From assembly GCA_946886075.1 (NCBI GenBank), contig CAMPHR010000002.1, positions 62,001 through 126,000 of the forward strand: a stretch of DNA of 64,000 nt. The letters are read 5' to 3'. The translations under genes were made by a program, and so were the position numbers. The notes beneath the pieces are model-generated. The model searched no databases, was not told the origin of the DNA, and worked only from the letters and a program-made list of their open reading frames with translations. Below are positions 1-8,006 of the stretch, in pieces; within the stretch, counting starts at the first letter, position 1; the number at the start of each line of letters is the position of its first letter. Source of the stretch: an uncultured Novosphingobium sp. (lineage in GTDB: Bacteria > Pseudomonadota > Alphaproteobacteria > Sphingomonadales > Sphingomonadaceae).

Positions 1-156
1 CCGCTTCTGGGGATCGCCAACTGGCTCCTGGTGCCGATCGCCTTGTTCGGCGCGCTCGTCGGCATCCTATCCACGCGCAACAGCGGCCGCAACCTGTGCC
101 TGATCGTGGCGGCAATCGGAGCGTTCCGACTGTTCCTTGGCGGGGGGATCTTCTGA
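1..156 (+). CDS. C-terminal end of a small membrane protein (5' truncated by window edge)
   Basis: The frame is open from base 1 and ends at TGA 154-156, leaving 51 residues. They form two hydrophobic stretches separated by a short STRNSGRN loop, which fits the last two membrane segments of an integral membrane protein. The rest lies outside the window, so the family cannot be named. The following rarD-like frame begins inside this gene. Confidence 0.5.
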   Translation, partial: PLLGIANWLLVPIALFGALVGILSTRNSGRNLCLIVAAIGAFRLFLGGGIF

Positions 157-1055
157 ATCCGCATGACCAGCAGGTCAGGGCCGGACTGTTTTCGGCGCTC
201 GGCGCTTATGGCGTCTGGGGCTTGCTGCCTATTTTCTTCAAGCTGCTCCACACGGTCAACGCAGTCGAGGTCGTATCGCAGCGCGTCCTTTGGTCGCTGG
301 CGCTGATCCTCGGCGTTCTGGCTGCACGCAGCGGCCTTGGGCAGTTGGCCGCGGCGGTGCGCAGCAGACGGATCATCCTGCCTCTCACGGCTTCCGCGCT
401 CTTCATCGCGGTCAATTGGCTGGTCTATGTGTGGGCGGTGAATGACGGCCATGTCATCGCGGCCAGCCTTGGCTATTTCCTCAACCCGCTGGTCAACGTC
501 GCGCTTGGCGTGCTGGTGCTGAAGGAAAGGCTGCGACGGGGACAGGCCATCGCCATCGCAATCGCTGCGGTCGGCGTGGCGATCATGGCGGCAGCTGCCT
601 TCACCACCTTGTGGATCAGCGTAGGCCTTGCCGTCAGCTTCGCGCTTTACGGTCTCGTCCGCAAATTGACGCCAGTTGCGCCCATGATCGGATTGGGCGC
701 GGAAACATTGCTGCTCGCCCCGCTGGCGCTTGGCTGCCTGCTTTGGATGGGCGGTCATGGCGGCATCAGCTTTGGGCAGGACGCCTATACCACCAGCCTG
801 CTGATCCTCTCGGGCGGGTTGACGACCATTCCGCTGATCCTGTTCGCCATGGCGGCGCAGCGCCTGCCCCTCACGGTGCTTGGCCTGGTCCAATATATAG
901 CGCCGACGCTGCAATTTCTTTGCGGCGTGCTGCTCTATGGGGAGAAGCTGTCGCAGGGTCAGATGATCAGCTTCGCCCTGATCTGGCTCGGCCTTATCCT
1001 GTTCGCGACCGACAGCCTTGCCGCCGCCCGCAAGAACAGGCTGGCAGCGGCGTAG
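96..1055 (+). CDS. rarD: EamA-family permease, RarD type
   Basis: An integral membrane protein of the drug/metabolite transporter superfamily, about ten hydrophobic helices in 319 residues. The first helix carries ALGAYGVWGLLPIFFK (residues 34-49), which is typical of RarD proteins; the substrate is not established. GTG at 96 is the only usable start codon I see upstream of that helix. It makes the gene overlap the preceding one by 61 bases and adds about 30 hydrophilic residues, so the true start is uncertain and an unusual start near 153 is possible. The overlap suggests co-transcription with the upstream gene. Confidence 0.75.
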   Translation: MPDRGGNRSVPTVPWRGDLLNPHDQQVRAGLFSALGAYGVWGLLPIFFKLLHTVNAVEVVSQRVLWSLALILGVLAARSGLGQLAAAVRSRRIILPLTASALFIAVNWLVYVWAVNDGHVIAASLGYFLNPLVNVALGVLVLKERLRRGQAIAIAIAAVGVAIMAAAAFTTLWISVGLAVSFALYGLVRKLTPVAPMIGLGAETLLLAPLALGCLLWMGGHGGISFGQDAYTTSLLILSGGLTTIPLILFAMAAQRLPLTVLGLVQYIAPTLQFLCGVLLYGEKLSQGQMISFALIWLGLILFATDSLAAARKNRLAAA

Positions 1056-1078
1056 CGGATGGTCGCGCCCCGGGGCGC

Positions 1079-2410
1079 TCAAGCGAACTCGGTCGCCTCG
1101 AAGCGCACCGCCTCGCCCACCGCTTCATTGGCAAGCGTATCTTCCCACATGACCCTGTTACCGCGCACGATGGTACCAACCGCTTTGCCGGTGAGCTCCA
1201 TGCCCTCGAACGGCGACCAGTTGCAGCGCGAGGCGAGCCACTCCCTGCCCACCGTCCACCGCTTCTTGAGATCGATGATGGTGAAATCCGCATCATAACC
1301 GAGCGCGATCCGGCCCTTGCCGACGAGCCCGAACACCCGCTGCGGCCCGGAAGAGGTCAGTTCGATGAAACGCCGCAGCGACAGCCGTCCCTCGGCCACA
1401 TGATTGAGCAGCAACGGCACCAGCGTCTGGACGCCCGGCATGCCGCTGGGCGATGCCGGATAGGTTTTCGCCTTCTCCTCCAGCGTATGCGGTGCATGGT
1501 CGCTGCCCAGCACGTCAGGCACGCCCTGGTTGAGCCAGTGCCACAGGCCGTCGCGGTGTGCCTCTGATCGGATCGGCGGGTTCATCTGTGCATAGGTACC
1601 AAGCCGCGGATAGGCATCCTCGGCGGCGAGCGTCAGATGCTGCGGCGTCACTTCGCAGGTCGCAATGTCCTTGTGCCCGGCGATATATTCCAGTTCCGCC
1701 GGGGTGGTGACGTGCAGGATATGAATGCGGCGGCGCGCCTTGCGGGCAAGGCCGATGATCCGCTTCGTGGCGATCATCGCGCTTTCATCGTCCCGCCAGA
1801 CCGGGTGGGAGGAAGGATCACCGTCCACCCGCAAATCCTTGCGCGCATTCATCCGCGCCTCATCCTCGGCATGGATGGCGACGCGCCGGGTGCCGCTTGC
1901 CAGCACGCGGGAAAGCGCCGAGTCATCGTCGACCAGCAGGCTGCCGGTCGAAGCGCCCATGAATATCTTGACGCCAGCGGTGCCGGGGATGCGCTCCAGT
2001 TCCTTCAGCGCCTCGGCATTGTCGGCCGTCGCGCCGACATAAAAGGCATGGTCGCACCACATGCGATGATGGGCGCGGGCCAGCTTGTCATGCACGCGCT
2101 CGGCGCTGTCCGTGTTCGGGTTGGTGTTCGGCATCTCGAACACGGCGGTGATGCCGCCCAGCACCGCCGCGCGGCTCCCCGATTCGAGGTCTTCCTTATG
2201 CTCAAGGCCGGGCTCGCGGAAATGAACCTGACTGTCGATGCAGCCGGGCAGCACGTCGAGCCCCGTGCAGTCGATCACCTCGCCCGCATCGCCAAGCGAC
2301 GATCCGATCGCCACGACCTTGCCGCCGCGCACGCCGACATCGGTCTGTTCGGACCCTCCGGGCGTGTGGACGGTGCCGTTCTTCAGGATCAGGTCGAAAT
2401 TCTGGGACAT
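1079..2410 (-). CDS. pyrC: Dihydroorotase-like amidohydrolase
   Basis: Predicted cytosolic metal-dependent cyclic amidohydrolase of the type I dihydroorotase group (443 residues), which would close carbamoyl-aspartate to dihydroorotate in pyrimidine synthesis. Signature stretches are PGCIDSQVHFREPG (55-68), VKIFMGAS with Lys148 as the candidate carboxylated lysine, His180, His233 in HILHVTT, and LGSDHAPHT with Asp304. The usual HxH pair near residue 61 reads QxH, so the metal site differs from textbook enzymes. Related amidohydrolases such as hydantoinase cannot be fully excluded. It is transcribed divergently from ygfZ across a 48-base gap. Confidence 0.8.
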   Translation of the reverse strand: MSQNFDLILKNGTVHTPGGSEQTDVGVRGGKVVAIGSSLGDAGEVIDCTGLDVLPGCIDSQVHFREPGLEHKEDLESGSRAAVLGGITAVFEMPNTNPNTDSAERVHDKLARAHHRMWCDHAFYVGATADNAEALKELERIPGTAGVKIFMGASTGSLLVDDDSALSRVLASGTRRVAIHAEDEARMNARKDLRVDGDPSSHPVWRDDESAMIATKRIIGLARKARRRIHILHVTTPAELEYIAGHKDIATCEVTPQHLTLAAEDAYPRLGTYAQMNPPIRSEAHRDGLWHWLNQGVPDVLGSDHAPHTLEEKAKTYPASPSGMPGVQTLVPLLLNHVAEGRLSLRRFIELTSSGPQRVFGLVGKGRIALGYDADFTIIDLKKRWTVGREWLASRCNWSPFEGMELTGKAVGTIVRGNRVMWEDTLANEAVGEAVRFEATEFA

Positions 2411-2458
2411 GGTTGCTCGCCGCTTGGATATGATCGGCGTCTGTCCTACCTAAAGCCG

Positions 2459-3196
2459 ATGACCGGCACCACCCTAACCAACCGCGCGCTCATCAGAATT
2501 TCAGGGGAAGAGGCGCGGCCCTTCCTGCAGGGCCTGCTGACCCGCGACGTCCTGACGCTCAAGGCGGACGAACCGCGCTGGACGGGTCTGCTCACCCCGC
2601 AGGGCAAGGCGCTCTACGACTTCATCCTTTGGGCGGACGGCGAGGATGTGCTGATCGACTGCGAGGCGGCGCAGGCAGAGGCGCTGGCCAAGCGGCTCAC
2701 CCTTTACCGGCTACGCCGCAAGGTGGTGATCGCGCGGGTAGACGCACTTGCCGTCCACTGGTCGCTTGAAGCACCGGACAAGCCGTTCGATCCGCGTCTC
2801 GCCGACCTCGGCCACCGTTGGCTCGCGCCGCCGGAAGAAGGCGACGCATCGCCAGCCTTCCGCGCGCACCGCCTGTCGCTCGGCGTCTTCGAAGGCACGG
2901 GCGAGCTCGGGCAAGACCAAACGCTCTGGTTGGAGACCAACGCGGGCGAACTGCATGGCGTGGACTTCGACAAGGGCTGCTATGTCGGTCAGGAGAACAC
3001 CGCGCGCATGCATTATCGCAGCAAGGTGAACCGCCGCCTCGTCTCCGTGCCCTTGGCCGATGCTGATGAAAAGCGTCAGCGCGCCGCCCTGCCCGACCTT
3101 GGCCTCTCGATCGAATTGCGCCGCGTCGAGGACATTGATCCTGCGAAGCTACCCCCGTGGCTCGCCGCTGCCATCGCGGAGCATGCCGTCGGATGA
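2459..3196 (+). CDS. ygfZ: YgfZ/GcvT-domain folate-binding protein
   Basis: A 245-residue homologue of YgfZ, which binds folate and assists iron-sulfur cluster enzymes such as MiaB. The diagnostic motif KGCYVGQE is at 172-179 with the conserved Cys174. The start ATG 2459 is chosen because MTGTTLTNRALIRISG matches the usual N-terminus; the open frame continues upstream only as antisense of dihydroorotase. Its stop overlaps the next ATG (ATGA at 3193), so it is translationally coupled to the glutaminyl cyclase gene. Confidence 0.88.
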   Translation: MTGTTLTNRALIRISGEEARPFLQGLLTRDVLTLKADEPRWTGLLTPQGKALYDFILWADGEDVLIDCEAAQAEALAKRLTLYRLRRKVVIARVDALAVHWSLEAPDKPFDPRLADLGHRWLAPPEEGDASPAFRAHRLSLGVFEGTGELGQDQTLWLETNAGELHGVDFDKGCYVGQENTARMHYRSKVNRRLVSVPLADADEKRQRAALPDLGLSIELRRVEDIDPAKLPPWLAAAIAEHAVG

Positions 3197-3963
3197 AGCG
3201 CCTCCTTCTCGCGCTGATCGGCGCCCTCAGCTTCTCCGTCCCGGCATGGGCGGACACAGCCTGGACGCTGGTCAAAGCCTATCCGCATGACCCCAAGGCT
3301 TTCACCGAAGGCCTCTTCTTCCATGATGGCGCGCTCTACGAGAGTACGGGGCTGGAGGGGCGGTCCGACATCCGCAAGGTCTCGCTGGAGGACGGCAAGG
3401 TGCTGGAAAGCCGCACCTTGGCCCCGCAATATTTCGGTGAAGGCATCGTCAACTGGAAGGATCGGCTGATCAGCCTCACCTGGCGTCATCGCCAGGGTTT
3501 CGTGTGGAGTCTCAAGAGCTTTAAGCCGCTTTCGCAGTTCCGCTATGAAGGTGAAGGTTGGGGCCTGACCCAGGATGGCCGCAACCTCATCATGAGCGAC
3601 GGGACGGCGCAGCTGCGCTTCCTCGACCCTGATACTCTTCAGGAAGCGCGCCGCATCACCGTGACGTTCAACGGCCGCCCGGTCGATCGCCTCAACGAGC
3701 TCGAATATGTTAAGGGCGAGCTTTGGGCGAACATCTGGTACGACACCCGCATCGCCCGCATCGATCCCGCGACCGGCAAGGTCCTCGACTGGATCAACAT
3801 AGCCCCTCTCTTGCGGGAAAGCGGCGTTACCGACAGTGAGGGCGTTCCCAACGGCATCGCCTATGACAAGAAGCACGACCGTATCTTCATCACCGGCAAA
3901 TATTGGCCAAAGCTGTTCGAAATCCGCCTTGACCCCGAACCTGCCGCAGCGAAGCGACCGTAA
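3193..3963 (+). CDS. Glutaminyl-peptide cyclotransferase, plant/bacterial type, exported
   Basis: Converts N-terminal glutamine of peptides to pyroglutamate; the family folds as a five-bladed beta-propeller. The protein has 256 residues, with a signal peptide of about 20 residues ending AWA before Asp21, so a periplasmic location is likely. Family marks are AFTEGLFF near the mature N-terminus, a central GEGWGLT..IMSDGT region and LNELEYVKGELWANIW near the C-terminal third. The ATG at 3193 overlaps the ygfZ stop, indicating an operon. The physiological substrate is unknown. Confidence 0.85.
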   Translation: MKRLLLALIGALSFSVPAWADTAWTLVKAYPHDPKAFTEGLFFHDGALYESTGLEGRSDIRKVSLEDGKVLESRTLAPQYFGEGIVNWKDRLISLTWRHRQGFVWSLKSFKPLSQFRYEGEGWGLTQDGRNLIMSDGTAQLRFLDPDTLQEARRITVTFNGRPVDRLNELEYVKGELWANIWYDTRIARIDPATGKVLDWINIAPLLRESGVTDSEGVPNGIAYDKKHDRIFITGKYWPKLFEIRLDPEPAAAKRP

Positions 3964-3975
3964 TCGCGGGGCGGC

Positions 3976-4281
3976 TCAACTCGCCGCCTTCTCCCGCCGC
4001 GTTTCCCATCCCTTCTTCGCCGCTGCGGATCGGTCTGCGGCAGAGCGCTTCGCTGAAGCAGCGCCACCTTTCCGGCCGCCCTTGCGTGACGACACATGCG
4101 TGTCGGGCTTGCCTCGCCCGGACCCGGACTTGTTACCGCCGCCCGACTCCTTGTTCACCGTCGCCCAGGCGCGTCGCTCCGCTTCCTCATGCGAAACCCC
4201 GCGCTCCTCATAGCCTTCCTCGATATGTTCGGCCTTTCGCTTCTGCTTGTCGGTATAGCTGCTCTTGTCGCCACGCGGCAT
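3976..4281 (-). CDS. Small basic stress-type protein with glycine/lysine-rich tail
   Basis: A 101-residue, very hydrophilic, lysine- and serine-rich protein. The N-terminal half (KQKRKAEHIEEGYEERGVSHEEAERRAWATVNK) resembles small proteins often labelled plasmid stabilisation protein in alphaproteobacteria. The C-terminal half is low complexity and DNA-binding-like, with repeated KGG and AAKKGWETRR. The ATG at 4281 has a strong AGGAGG ribosome site 6-7 bases upstream. It is expressed away from 4396 from a GGAAC-N17-CGTT promoter, which points to general stress control. Biochemical function is unknown. Confidence 0.75.
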   Translation of the reverse strand: MPRGDKSSYTDKQKRKAEHIEEGYEERGVSHEEAERRAWATVNKESGGGNKSGSGRGKPDTHVSSRKGGRKGGAASAKRSAADRSAAAKKGWETRREKAAS

Positions 4282-4361
4282 GATTGACCTCCTGTCAGCA
4301 CCCTGCTTGGACTTCACAAACGATCGCCAGCCGATCCTGTTCACTCCCTCACCAACCCGGC

Positions 4362-4389
4362 GGAACGGAAGGCGATAGGCACGCGTTCC
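4362..4389. promoter_or_regulatory. Bidirectional sigma-EcfG-type promoter
   Basis: On the plus strand GGAAC (4362-4366) is followed after 17 bases by CGTT (4384-4387). On the minus strand GGAAC (4389-4385) is followed after 17 bases by CGTT (4367-4364). Both match the alphaproteobacterial general stress response consensus GGAAC-N16/17-CGTT. The elements overlap on the two strands and face the genes starting at 4281 (minus) and 4396 (plus). Confidence 0.72.
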
Positions 4390-4395
4390 CCGGCC

Positions 4396-4728
4396 ATGGA
4401 AGAGCGCACCCTTATCGAACGGCTCGCCCGCCACCTTTCCGTTGACGATCCGGATCAATGGCACGCGCGCGTTGCCGACGCTGGCAGCATCCTGGCCATC
4501 ATGAAGGATCCGGACCCTGCCATGCGCGAGGCGGGTGATGAGGCGCAATGGCGTGCGATGATCAATGCGGCGCTGCGCGAGCGGTGGGTCGTGGCCACGC
4601 ATCCGGGCGGGGACCATGCCGAACCCGGTACCGACGAAGAAGGCGAATTCTCGCTCCATCCGCACGGGGTGACCCGTGACCGTGCCGACTGGATCCATGT
4701 TCATGACAGGCAGGAGAAATCATCATGA
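4396..4728 (+). CDS. Uncharacterised small protein of a stress-type operon
   Basis: A soluble, acidic protein of 110 residues without signal peptide or membrane segment and no family I recognise. Its first half (LIERLARHLSVDDPDQWHARV) looks helical; the C-terminus is His/Asp rich (HPGGDHAEPG, DWIHVHD). The CGTT element of the EcfG-type promoter ends only eight bases before this ATG, so the message would be leaderless or nearly so. The stop overlaps the start of the next gene (ATGA at 4725), so the two are co-translated. Confidence 0.7.
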   Translation: MEERTLIERLARHLSVDDPDQWHARVADAGSILAIMKDPDPAMREAGDEAQWRAMINAALRERWVVATHPGGDHAEPGTDEEGEFSLHPHGVTRDRADWIHVHDRQEKSS

Positions 4729-4970
4729 AGGGGTTGTTGAAACTTGCCTTCCTTGGCGGCCTGGGTGCCGTGGCTTGGCGCGCCTGGCAGGACCGCAATG
4801 CTCCGGTCGGCGACGATGACCGCATGCCGGTCGGGTCATCCGGCATCGTCCGGGACGCCGGGCCAGAAGAACAGCATATCGACGCAAGCGACTGGGACAT
4901 GGTCGATGAGCAGGTCGATGAATCCTTCCCCGCCAGCGACCCGCCCGGAAATTACCGGGGTGTTGCCTGA
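4725..4970 (+). CDS. Short protein with DESFPASDPP motif
   Basis: An 81-residue protein. Residues 1-18 form a short hydrophobic helix (MKGLLKLAFLGGLGAVAW), so it may be membrane-attached. The C-terminus carries VDEQVDESFPASDPPGNY, a motif I recall from many small proteobacterial proteins of unknown function. It overlaps the preceding gene by four bases and probably shares its EcfG-type promoter. Function is unknown; stress-regulated envelope association is inference only. Confidence 0.75.
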   Translation: MKGLLKLAFLGGLGAVAWRAWQDRNAPVGDDDRMPVGSSGIVRDAGPEEQHIDASDWDMVDEQVDESFPASDPPGNYRGVA

Positions 4971-5079
4971 CCCATAGAGACTGGCGCGCTTATTGCCCCT
5001 GCGCTGCCCCGCCCCTATGAGGCTGGGCGGTAAAGGGCCGCGCCGCACGCATCGGCCTGCAACAGGGGGAATTTAGCCA

Positions 5080-6009
5080 ATGCCTTCGGGTCTTATCGCG
5101 CTGCTCGACGACGTAGCGGGAATAGCCAAGCTCACTGCCACCTCGCTGGACGATGTCGCCGCAGCCGCGGGCAAGGCCGGATCGAAGGCTGCGGGCGTCG
5201 TTATCGACGATGCGGCAGTGACGCCCCGCTATGTCATGGGCCTGACGCCCGACCGGGAGCTTCCCATAATCTGGAAGATTGCCCGCGGATCGCTGCGCAA
5301 CAAGCTGCTCTTCCTGCTGCCAGCCGCGCTGTTGCTGAGCGCCTTTGCGCCTTGGCTCCTCCCGCCGCTATTGATGCTGGGCGGTGCCTTCCTCTGCTTT
5401 GAGGCAGTCGAGAAGCTGCTGGAAGCAGTACAAGGCGGCCATGACGTTGCCGAGGAAGCACTGGCCACGCACAGTTCTCAGGAGCTGGAAGACCAGAAGG
5501 TTTCTGGCGCCATCCGCACCGACTTCATCCTGTCCGGCGAGATCATGGCGATCGCGCTCGGTACCGTCGCAACGGAACCGCTTTGGGAACAGGCGCTGAT
5601 CCTGGTGGTCGTTGCGATCCTTATCACGGCAGGCGTCTACGGCGTCGTGGGCTTCATCGTGAAGATGGACGATATCGGGCTGCACTTGGCCGAACGCTCC
5701 TCATCGGCGACACGCGCCATAGGACGTGGGCTGGTCCACGCGATGCCCGTTCTGATGAAGATCCTCTCGGTGGTCGGGACTGCCGCGATGTTGTGGGTCG
5801 GCGGCGGATTGATCGTCCATGGCCTGCATGAATTTCATTGGGACCTGATACCGGGCACCATCCACCACGTAGCGCACGGCGTCGCGGCCGCCGCCCCCGC
5901 GATCGGGCCCTTCCTTGACTGGACGGTAAACGCGGTCGGCGGGGCGATCGTAGGGCTGGTGATCGGCGGGATCATCGTCGCAGTGCTGCATTTGTTCAAA
6001 AGACATTGA
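5080..6009 (+). CDS. yedI: DUF808 / YedI-family inner membrane protein
   Basis: Matches the YedI (DUF808) family over 309 residues, from MPSGLIALLDDVAGIAKLTA with the conserved LDD and AAGKAGSKAAGVVIDD near the N-terminus to several glycine-rich membrane helices (about 85-120, 165-215, 235-260 and 285-308). The family's activity is not known. The gene stands alone, 109 bases after the small stress operon, and is followed by an inverted-repeat element. A 6-bp GC hairpin at 5009-5030 lies in its leader without a T tract. Confidence 0.85.
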   Translation: MPSGLIALLDDVAGIAKLTATSLDDVAAAAGKAGSKAAGVVIDDAAVTPRYVMGLTPDRELPIIWKIARGSLRNKLLFLLPAALLLSAFAPWLLPPLLMLGGAFLCFEAVEKLLEAVQGGHDVAEEALATHSSQELEDQKVSGAIRTDFILSGEIMAIALGTVATEPLWEQALILVVVAILITAGVYGVVGFIVKMDDIGLHLAERSSSATRAIGRGLVHAMPVLMKILSVVGTAAMLWVGGGLIVHGLHEFHWDLIPGTIHHVAHGVAAAAPAIGPFLDWTVNAVGGAIVGLVIGGIIVAVLHLFKRH

Positions 6010-6058
6010 GCGCGCTGATGCAGCTAGCGCTTTCTCCCCCTCTCCCTGAATTTTAACT

Positions 6059-6134
6059 CCGTTCGGGCTGAGCTTGTCGAAGCCTTCTCCTTCCTAAAAG
6101 AAGCAGAGCCCTTCGACAGGCTCAGGGCGAACGG
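6059..6134. repeat. Sphingomonad REP-like inverted repeat, copy 1
   Basis: The outer arms are CCGTTCGGGCTGAGCTTGTC on the left and its near reverse complement ending in CGAACGG on the right, separated by a short spacer. Related copies lie at 25631 and 59724, all between genes. The transcript would form one long imperfect hairpin between yedI and the MATE gene. Confidence 0.8.
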
Positions 6135-6175
6135 AAGGAGGCGACAGTTCCGACTTTAGGCAGACAGTTGGGCCA

Positions 6176-7567
6176 ATGAAGACGATTGCAGCACCCCAAC
6201 ACCCATCCCCATGGCGCATCGAAGCCAGCGGCCTCCTTGCGCTCGCCCTGCCGATGATCGCGGGCAATGTCGCGTGGGCAGGCATCGCCGCGACCGATCT
6301 TTTGTTGATCGGCCGCCTGGGCGCACAGGGTGTGGCGGCGGGCGCGCTCGCGATCAACCTGTTCCATGCCTTGCTCATATTCGGCATGGGGCTGGTTACC
6401 GCCGCCGCGCCGCTCATCGCCAATGAGCGTGGCCGCCGCCGCCACTCGGTCCGCGACGTCCGCCGCACTGTCCAGCAGACGCTGCGTGCGGCCTTTATCT
6501 TCGTGCTAGCCGCCTGGTTACTCCTCTGGCAGAGCGAGGCGATCCTGCTCGCTATGGGACAGCAGCCAGACCTTGCCCATCAGGCGGGGTTGATGATGCG
6601 CGGCTTGCAATGGGCGTTGCTGCCCTTCCTTGCCTTCACGACGCTCCGCAATTTCATTTCCGCGCTCGAACGGCCGATCTGGGCGGTCGTCATCATGCTG
6701 CTCGCTATTCCGTTCAACGTCTTGGCGGGCTGGGCGCTGATCTTCGGCAATCTCGGATTTCCCGCGCTCGGCCTTTGGGGCGCGGGGCTTGCCAGCACCC
6801 TCTCCTCCTGCTTCCTGTTCTTCAGCCTGCTTGGCGTCATCCTGATTGACCGCCACTTCCGCCGCTATCGGGTGATGGGGCGCTTCTGGACCCGCGACCG
6901 GGAAAGGCACCGCGCGGTTTGGGCGCTTGGCCTGCCGATCGCCATCACGGTTGGTTTCGAGACGACCGTGTTCAACGCCTCGGCTCTGCTCATGGGCCTT
7001 ATCGGGCAGGATTCCCTCGCGGCCCATGCCGTCGCCATTCAGATCGCCGCGCTTCTGTTCATGGTGCCCATGGGCATAGGACAGGCCGCGACCGTCCGCG
7101 TCGGCCTGGCTGAGGGACGCGGCGATCCAGCAGCGGTCGGACGCGCGGGGTGGCTGGCGCTCATCCTCGGCTTCGGCTTCGCGCTGGCCGCCGCGATCCT
7201 GCTGATCACCGTCCCTCGCCTGCTGATCGGCGCGTTCCTCGACCTTGGCGACCCTGCCAACGCCCAGACGGCGGCGCTTGCTGTCAGCTTCCTGGCAGTC
7301 GCTGCGCTGTTCCAGATGGTCGACGCCACCCAGGCCGTCGCCGCAGGGGTGTTGCGCGGCCTGCACGACACAAAAGTACCCATGATCTTCGCGCTTGTCG
7401 GCTACTGGATCATCGGCGTCGGCGTAGGCACTATCCTGGCCTTCCCGCTCGGCATGAAGGGACTTGGGATATGGTTCGGGTTGGCGAGCGGCCTTGGCGT
7501 GGTTGCTGTGCTGCTGCTCGGCCGCTGGATGATGCGGGACCGGCTTGGTCTGGTCGGCTCATCCTGA
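6176..7567 (+). CDS. MATE-family multidrug efflux transporter
   Basis: A 463-residue inner membrane exporter with twelve predicted helices in two homologous halves. Family features are LALPMIAGNVAWAGIAATDLLLIGRLG in helix 1 and the parallel ALGLPIAITVGFETTVFNASALLMG stretch opening the second half, plus PFNVLAGWALIFG in the first half. It resembles NorM-type cation-coupled drug exporters; substrates cannot be read from sequence. The start ATG 6176 is 42 bases beyond the repeat element, and no strong ribosome site is visible. Confidence 0.88.
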   Translation: MKTIAAPQHPSPWRIEASGLLALALPMIAGNVAWAGIAATDLLLIGRLGAQGVAAGALAINLFHALLIFGMGLVTAAAPLIANERGRRRHSVRDVRRTVQQTLRAAFIFVLAAWLLLWQSEAILLAMGQQPDLAHQAGLMMRGLQWALLPFLAFTTLRNFISALERPIWAVVIMLLAIPFNVLAGWALIFGNLGFPALGLWGAGLASTLSSCFLFFSLLGVILIDRHFRRYRVMGRFWTRDRERHRAVWALGLPIAITVGFETTVFNASALLMGLIGQDSLAAHAVAIQIAALLFMVPMGIGQAATVRVGLAEGRGDPAAVGRAGWLALILGFGFALAAAILLITVPRLLIGAFLDLGDPANAQTAALAVSFLAVAALFQMVDATQAVAAGVLRGLHDTKVPMIFALVGYWIIGVGVGTILAFPLGMKGLGIWFGLASGLGVVAVLLLGRWMMRDRLGLVGSS

Positions 7568-7639
7568 AAAAAGCGCCGGATGCGCTTTGCGAGCATGTTG
7601 CGGCGCACAAAGCAATTGAAGACTGCTTGCGAATCGGTA

Positions 7640-7972
7640 ATGACGGAAATCATGACTGCCCCGACGACCATTTTCGAAGCTATCGCGCTCCAGAAATGCC
7701 TCAAGGCGACCTACAATAAGATGGTCGTCAAGCTGGCGCCCCATATCCTCTATACGCGCCATGATGAGATGTTCATCGACGCTGTCACCGTGGAACGTGA
7801 AGGCGGCCCGCCGCGCGAGTTGAAGCTCGGCACCTTCAAGCTGGTTGGCCTCAATGACGTCTCCATCCTCGATGAGACATTTGAAGCGATGTACGGCCTC
7901 TACAATGAGGATGACGACAAATATAAGGGCGTGACCCTGTTCGCCGTCGCGTCCGAAAGCGCCGCCGCCTGA
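7640..7972 (+). CDS. Conserved-looking hypothetical protein
   Basis: A soluble 110-residue protein without signal peptide. A run such as LQKCLKATYNKMVVKLAPHILYTRHDEMFIDAVTVE followed by LGTFKLVGLNDVSIL looks like a compact alpha/beta domain. The fold reminds me of the WYL-type ligand domain, but this is weak. The start is ATG 7640 or ATG 7652; an in-frame GTG-type start further up is less likely because the sequence there is basic and unlike the rest. It converges with the ABC transporter genes. Confidence 0.65.
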   Translation: MTEIMTAPTTIFEAIALQKCLKATYNKMVVKLAPHILYTRHDEMFIDAVTVEREGGPPRELKLGTFKLVGLNDVSILDETFEAMYGLYNEDDDKYKGVTLFAVASESAAA

Positions 7973-7980
7973 CGGCTTGG

Positions 7981-8004
7981 GGAGCGGCTTTAAAGCGCCG
8001 CTCC
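7981..8004. terminator. GC hairpin between convergent genes
   Basis: GGAGCGGC (7981-7988) pairs with GCCGCTCC (7997-8004) across an AT-containing loop, between the stops of the 7640 gene and the ABC permease. The T tract is weak on both sides, so efficiency is uncertain. Confidence 0.5.
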
Positions 8005-8006
8005 TG

